A stretch of DNA of 64,000 bases, taken from Chromera velia (taxonomy: Eukaryota; Sar; Chromeraceae). Each line of letters starts with the position of its first letter. Position 1 is the stretch's first letter. The DNA is taken from the NCBI GenBank assembly GCA_018398765.1, contig JAHBMJ010004650.1, positions 1 through 64,000 on the forward strand. Direction: 5' to 3'. The position numbers and the translations under genes were made by a program. The notes beneath the pieces are model-generated. The model was not told the DNA's origin and did no database searches. It saw only the letters and a program-made list of their open reading frames with translations. Positions 60,502-64,000 of this stretch are shown here, piece by piece.

Positions 60502-63251
60502 GAGGACGGGCGGGCGACGCTGGGAACACGCAGACATGGTATGTGACGAGACATGCAAGGCAAAAACGAGCGGAAGGAGCCTCATGCCACGGGTGAATGA
60601 AGAGAATCGCAATCGGCCACAGTAGTGCCTGAAAACACCTCCCACGCTTCCCTCACTCATCACCTATCCCTCTCCCTCCCCGACTCCCTCTCCTCCCGCT
60701 TACCAACCGCTTCCTTTTTCAGTCGAGTTCCATCAGTGAAGCTCTGCGCATCGCGGGCATTTTCCAGAAGGACCCTGCTGACCAAGCTCTCGGTGGACTG
60801 ACACGCATGGCCAGCATTCTGCAAAGGTCGGGGAGAGACCGAAGCCGTACATGTAGCGACACAACACACACACAAAGTAAGAGAGACAGGGAAAAAGAAA
60901 AAAACGTGCGCAACAAATTACTGGTTTTGCCAACGCACAAACTCTCATCTCGATTGATTTTTCAGAAAGAGGAAGCAACTGTTTTTTTCCCTTTCAGGCA
61001 ATTCACTAGATGAGGCGGCAGAAAAAGCAGCGATGGCAGGAGCCAGACGTACGAAGACTCAGTATGGGAGGTCGAGAGAGGCAAACAAAGAAAAAGGAAA
61101 GAGAAAGTGGGACACTGCAGCAGAAAAAAAAACACAGAGAGCCGGACAGACAAACGCAACGCAACGGTCTGTCTGGCATCTGGCATCCTGACTGACCGAC
61201 CCTGTTGAACAGAGGCGGATCGCTTGCCAGAGCTCCCCCAAGAATTGAGTTGGACGCTTTGGGGTCTCCTCCTTCGCCCTCTCTCTTCCTCGCATCGTTA
61301 CACTTCGTCGCTTCCCCCCCTCTCTGTCTGATTGAGGTCTTCAGAGCGTCACAGAGAGAGATGACGAATATGACAGAAGCCAACAACTCTTCCCCTTCCA
61401 ACACTTCTGTTTCCGTCTCCATCTTTTCTCCCTTTCTTCTTCTATCATCCCCATCCCCCGCCCCACCTTCCCCCCGACCCCCCCCCTTCGAGAGTTCCTC
61501 CCGACGCGCACTCATCCCCACCCTCGGGGCTGCTGTAGCAAAGCGCACAACCCCCGAGACGCTCTTCCGGCATTTCATGCCGGTTGTTGACAAAACCCCC
61601 GACTCCCGGCTGCCCCCCGAGGGGGGAGGATTCCGACCACTTGAGGAGGCTGAGGGTTCTTGTGCTCCTGCTGTCCCTCGGGGGTTTTCCGGCGTCTGTC
61701 TCTCTTCATTGAAAGCAACCCCTGTCACCTGCCGACGCACAGAACCTCCAAAGCCAAATCCCCCTACCACTACTGCTGCTGCCCCCTCCATGCTAGAGCC
61801 GAGACTAGCAGATGATGAGGCCCTTGCAAGGCGATTCGGAAGGAGACAGGCCACCAAGAGACGGAGAATGAGAGCCCTGTCCATGTGGTTGAACGGCCCT
61901 GCAGCTTCTTCAGAATCCGGGGTGCTGCTCAATGTTTTCAGTCTCTTTCCCACTCCCTGTACGGACTTCAGGGGTGATGCTGCACAGTTGAGAGTGTCCC
62001 AAGGCACCCCCCTTTGAGGACAGAGACGTCTCTCGAGAGCTTCCAGGAGGAGGAGACCCCGAGCAGCTCGGCGGGGGGGGAGGGCAAGGGCTGCAGCTGC
62101 AGGCAGGGCCCCGGCCGGCCCACTGCGTCTCGAGACTTCTGCATCCACAGCAGCCCCTGTCTTTGCGGGAAGGAACGACGAAAAAGGAACGGGGGGGAGG
62201 AAGGGAAAAGGACATTTCCCCTGAACGGCCTTCGAATTCTCTTTCTCTTTTCCCTCCCACCGCATCGTGTCTGAGGAGGAAGAAGAGCCCTCGAGAAGAG
62301 AGGACAGGGACTTGCCGGAGCCGTCTCGCAGTGCCAGGAGACAACAGAGAGCAGGCCGCAAGTGGGAGACGGAAAGCGAAAGGAGGGACCCCGCAATCGA
62401 GGAGGCAACCCCCACATCTCTGCAAACGAGGGGAAGGGGAAGAAGACATTTCAGCCAGCAGATCAGTACACCAAAAGCACTGCTCCCTCCATCAAGTGCT
62501 ACAGGGAAAGATCCCTATGCGTTTTCTAAATCTCCCTTCTCATGTCAGGAGGGCTGGCTGTCTCTTTGCCCTTCTCGTTTCAACTCATTTCTCTCCTTGT
62601 TCGTTCCTTCCTCTCTCTGTTGCTTTCATGCTTCGAACGGAAAACCCACCTGGAGAGGTCCTTTGTGTCCGAGAGCTGCAGTTTGCCGGACTTGATTTGC
62701 TGCAGAACACAGACAGGCAGCACCAGGGAACACAGAAGAGGACGAAACTCAAAAAGGAACGGATGCGAAGTAGAAGGAGAGCAATTGTCGCAACGCAGAC
62801 TGGATGAAATGGAGGTTTTTCTCTCCCTGTGCGCGTATGCGGCGGGCAAGCGCTTCTGTCACGAGCAATCTGTCAAGGAGTTCAGAGGAAAATGAGAGAT
62901 AGGGCAACGAGGGAGCATCGATCCAGCGCGAGAGAAAAGGGACGAAAGTTCTTTCACGGGTATTTGAGATCCGAAAAGCCGAAAGGAGGGAAGTCTGCGA
63001 ATTGGAGATTTAGACGAAAAAGGGAAGGAAAGCCTCTTCAGCAGAGCTGAGCAAGCTTACACAGATTGAAGGACACCATCCCGCGGGGCAACAGAGAAGG
63101 GACAGAGGTTGGTGAAGGCAGTCGGACAGAAAGAGAGAGGAGACGGAAGGAAAGAGAAGTTGGGAATGAGGACTTTAGACGCTCACGGCAAGACACCTTT
63201 TGGATCCAGCGGAGCCTGTCTGAGAACTCTTCTGAGGAGGCGAGGCTCCAT
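51216..63251 (-). CDS. ASPM-like (abnormal spindle) protein with about 33 IQ motifs
   Basis: Exons read by eye: 63187-63251, 62761-62869, 62650-62699, 61201-62419, 60708-60818, 60401-60456, 60028-60139, 59601-59787, 58034-59116, 57429-57735, 54512-57122, 54297-54383, 53987-54114, an unresolved piece near 53.8-53.9 kb, 53629-53777, 53030-53158 and 51216-52748; about 2,650 codons. Phases agree from the start to 53987. Domain order is that of ASPM/Calmbp1: conserved N-terminal helical block, calponin-homology-like part, IQ array, then helical repeats. ASPM proteins bind calmodulin and act at spindle poles and microtubule minus ends. The 5' start is provisional. Human ASPM is longer (about 3,470 residues). 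Confidence 0.7.
53030..54383 (-). CDS. ASPM-like gene: C-terminal helical (ARM/HEAT-like) exons, partly unresolved
   Basis: Exon 54297-54383 (LLHKFDILKESSPAFAFAGT, phase 0-0), 53987-54114 (phase 0-2, or an alternative frame with WFEYWGMDEVGSRRGEL), 53629-53777 (VRGDEDRLDTLFAACRTLDV, then VAAAFSRSCATLVAGRVEVL) and 53030-53158 (SLLTVMDSLARGPTDNLMRR). Between 53,778 and 53,986 an exon must exist to reconcile phases; candidates include text with GLQAVAVVVMEFFTILF, but no joint satisfied me. The Leu/Ala-rich helices are what ASPM carries after its IQ array. Confidence 0.5.
54512..57122 (-). CDS. ASPM-like gene: single exon with about 32 tandem IQ motifs
   Basis: 870 codons without a stop, phase 2-0. 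From A-V-I-S-I-Q-S-A-V-R onward, units of 27 residues follow each other with almost no gap; the typical unit is S-S-A-S-L-I-Q-K-A-W-R-R-H-E-A-C-R-D-L-V then A-C-R-H-T-A-V. I count about 32 units. Early and late units are diverged (V-R-R-V-Q-R-F-W-K-R-R-S-S-C-R type); the central dozen are nearly identical in DNA. I-Q-x-x-x-R-x-x-x-x-R/C fits IQ calmodulin/myosin-light-chain binding sites. Nearly every unit carries two Cys at fixed positions, which is not part of the IQ consensus. The exon ends at a GTAGGT donor after L-L-I-Q. Confidence 0.85.
55438..56814 (-). repeat. Coding 81-bp tandem repeat (IQ units), with a 162-bp dimeric section
   Basis: Unit starts fall exactly 81 bp apart at 55438, 55519, 55600 and so on to 56329 (eleven nearly identical copies), then the pattern becomes an alternating pair of unit types (starts 56329, 56410, 56491, 56572, 56653, 56734), making a 162-bp higher-order repeat. 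All copies keep the reading frame because 81 = 27 codons. Confidence 0.9.
57429..59116 (-). CDS. ASPM-like gene: linker exons and first IQ motif
   Basis: Exon 58034-59116 (361 codons, phase 1-1) has helical text at its start (LLESSIASMLRIYLEAKRQA), a low-complexity middle and SEAQLGRTLVAFRNILGLMA. Exon 57429-57735 (phase 1-2) ends with AAVVVQRHFRRFLRCRRSV, the first recognisable IQ motif. The Ser/Pro-rich stretches between them look like disordered linkers. Confidence 0.6.
59374..59397. repeat. (TTTC)n microsatellite in an intron
   Basis: Located in the 484-nt intron between the CH-like exon ending at 59601 and the exon starting at 59116. Confidence 0.9.
59601..60818 (-). CDS. ASPM-like gene: calponin-homology-like segment
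   Basis: Exons 60708-60818, 60401-60456, 60028-60139 and 59601-59787 join in phases 0, 0, 2, 0, 1. Exon 60028-60139 reads SSPLGLQDGTICSRLVDILL, which has the CH-domain core L-x-D-G-x-x-L/I-C-x-L-V-x-x-L. Exon 59601-59787 continues MRRRFNHSLVEGALKEW. CH domains bind actin or microtubules; in ASPM they sit between the N-terminal block and the IQ array, as here. Confidence 0.6.
60465..60500. repeat. (AC)n microsatellite at a 3' splice site
   Basis: On the minus strand a GT repeat lies immediately upstream of the acceptor at 60457. Confidence 0.95.
61201..63251 (-). CDS. ASPM-like gene: N-terminal exons
   Basis: Provisional ATG exon 63187-63251 (MEPRLLRRVLRQAPLDPKGV), then 62761-62869 (LARRIRAQGEKNLHFIQSAL), 62650-62699 (IKSGKLQLSDTKDLSR) and 61201-62419, which continues D-V-G-V-A-S-S-I. 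The block K-L-Q-L-x-D-x-K-D-L-x-x-D-V-G followed by LLSLSVSHLRPALCCLLAL corresponds to the ASPM region KLxLRxDxDLxxDVGLR...LLLxYNPLWLRxGLE as I know it. Further on, MDRALILRLLVACLLPNRLA matches the R-T-L-K-x-L-L-x-L-V-x-F-L-D helix. The large exon also holds a Gly/Ser/Arg-rich insert without visible domain. Confidence 0.6.
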
Positions 63252-63762
63252 GCTCGAGAGAGGTCGTATAGTTCCCTGCAGCCTCAAAGATAAAGGGAAA
63301 ACGAGGTGGGTAAAGGTTCTGTCCTTTTTTGATGAGGTGGGAGGGCAATGTATCAATCAGGTCTTCAGATGCCGAAGCAATCGCAAGATCACTGAAGAAA
63401 GACGGAGTCATAGCCACGGGACGCAAGGCAAGTGGAGATTGGCGGTGGGCAGAAATGAAAGGGAGAGAGAGGTATATGTCGACTTGTGTTGCACTGGCGT
63501 TTCTTCATCACTGACTCTGTTGATTGGCTCCACTCATTTGCAGTCCTCTGCACACAAAACAACAGGAAGCAGTGGGACAAAAGTCCTATTTGGAGAGACC
63601 GGAGGACGGCCAAAACGTCGGTTTGAAGCACTGACCTCTCCAATGTGGTGGTTGACCCAACTTACAGCTGAGGAAGCATCAAGAGACATTTTGCCAACCA
63701 AATGACGCGATTGGCTTCAAATGAAAAATGGTTTGCGGGAGCACCTAAACGAGACCTGGTGC

Positions 63763-63771
63763 TTTAAATAC
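63763..63771 (-). promoter_or_regulatory. Possible TATA-like box upstream of the ASPM-like gene
   Basis: The minus strand reads GTATTTAAAGC about 510 nt before the provisional ATG at 63251. This single weak motif is the only core-promoter hint in the last 750 bases; the region 63,252-64,000 otherwise shows only a chance + strand ORF and no convincing gene. Confidence 0.2.
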
Positions 63772-64000
63772 GGTCAGTCCGAAGAAAACAGAAGTTCAAT
63801 CTTTCAATTTTAGCTGCGACTTTCACACGGTCTGGAGGTGAGAGCTAAATGCAATCACTCAGACAAGCTGCATATATTCTGCACTGTTGATCGACGGAGG
63901 TCCCTCCCATTTTCGATCGTAAAAACCTCTCCATCTAGTATGACAAAAGGCCTTGGAACACGCACTGTACATTTTCTGCTTCGTGACGTCGAGTTCGGGT

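Noticed and set aside
63109-63705. 198-codon + strand ORF
   Set aside because: No recognisable domain, composition is mixed, and it overlaps the probable 5' region of the minus-strand ASPM-like gene.

Overview
The window is nuclear DNA of a eukaryotic microbe. It has long multi-exon genes with short introns, 3' splice sites that almost always read TGCAG, dense microsatellites and GCATGC palindromes. The combination of cbEGF, Sushi, HYR and ephrin-like Cys-rich domains with a multi-pass membrane region, next to an ASPM homologue, fits an alveolate alga. A chromerid such as Chromera is my best guess; this is inference, not a database match.

Layout. Positions 1-4.6 kb are gene-poor and partly AT-rich. 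On the + strand they hold the broken remains of a PARP-type ADP-ribosyltransferase catalytic domain (about 2.88-3.43 kb), with possible coding scraps of the same locus upstream. Positions 4,633-48,274 (minus strand) are one giant gene. By hand I could place about 72 exons whose splice phases all agree, except one ambiguous acceptor near 8.5 kb. They encode roughly 7,765 residues: a probable signal peptide; 19 copies of a module made of a calcium-binding EGF domain plus a discoidin (F5/8C)-like beta-sandwich; a DUF1349/concanavalin-like domain between two single EGFs inside the array; six more EGFs; an unassigned region and a split EGF; three Sushi domains; two HYR domains; an ephrin-receptor-like Cys-rich stalk; several membrane segments; and a long acidic, Ser-rich cytoplasmic tail. 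It looks like a huge cell-surface receptor or adhesion protein. Positions 48.3-51.2 kb are intergenic, with a TATA-like box for the giant gene and an AT-rich island.

Positions 51,216 to about 63,251 (minus strand) are a second multi-exon gene, an ASPM (abnormal spindle) homologue. It has an N-terminal region with the conserved KLQL..DVG block, a calponin-homology-like segment, about 33 IQ motifs on a strict 27-residue period, helical repeat-like exons and a low-complexity C-terminal tail. Most of the IQ array is a tandem 81-bp DNA repeat that shifts to a 162-bp dimeric repeat. The last 0.75 kb holds the probable promoter/5' region of this gene.

The two genes are unrelated in function (cell surface versus spindle/centrosome), but both are built by amplification of in-frame units: whole phase-1 exons in the first, an intra-exon 81-bp unit in the second. 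Exon coordinates are read by eye from splice sites and phase continuity; no alignment or transcript data were available.
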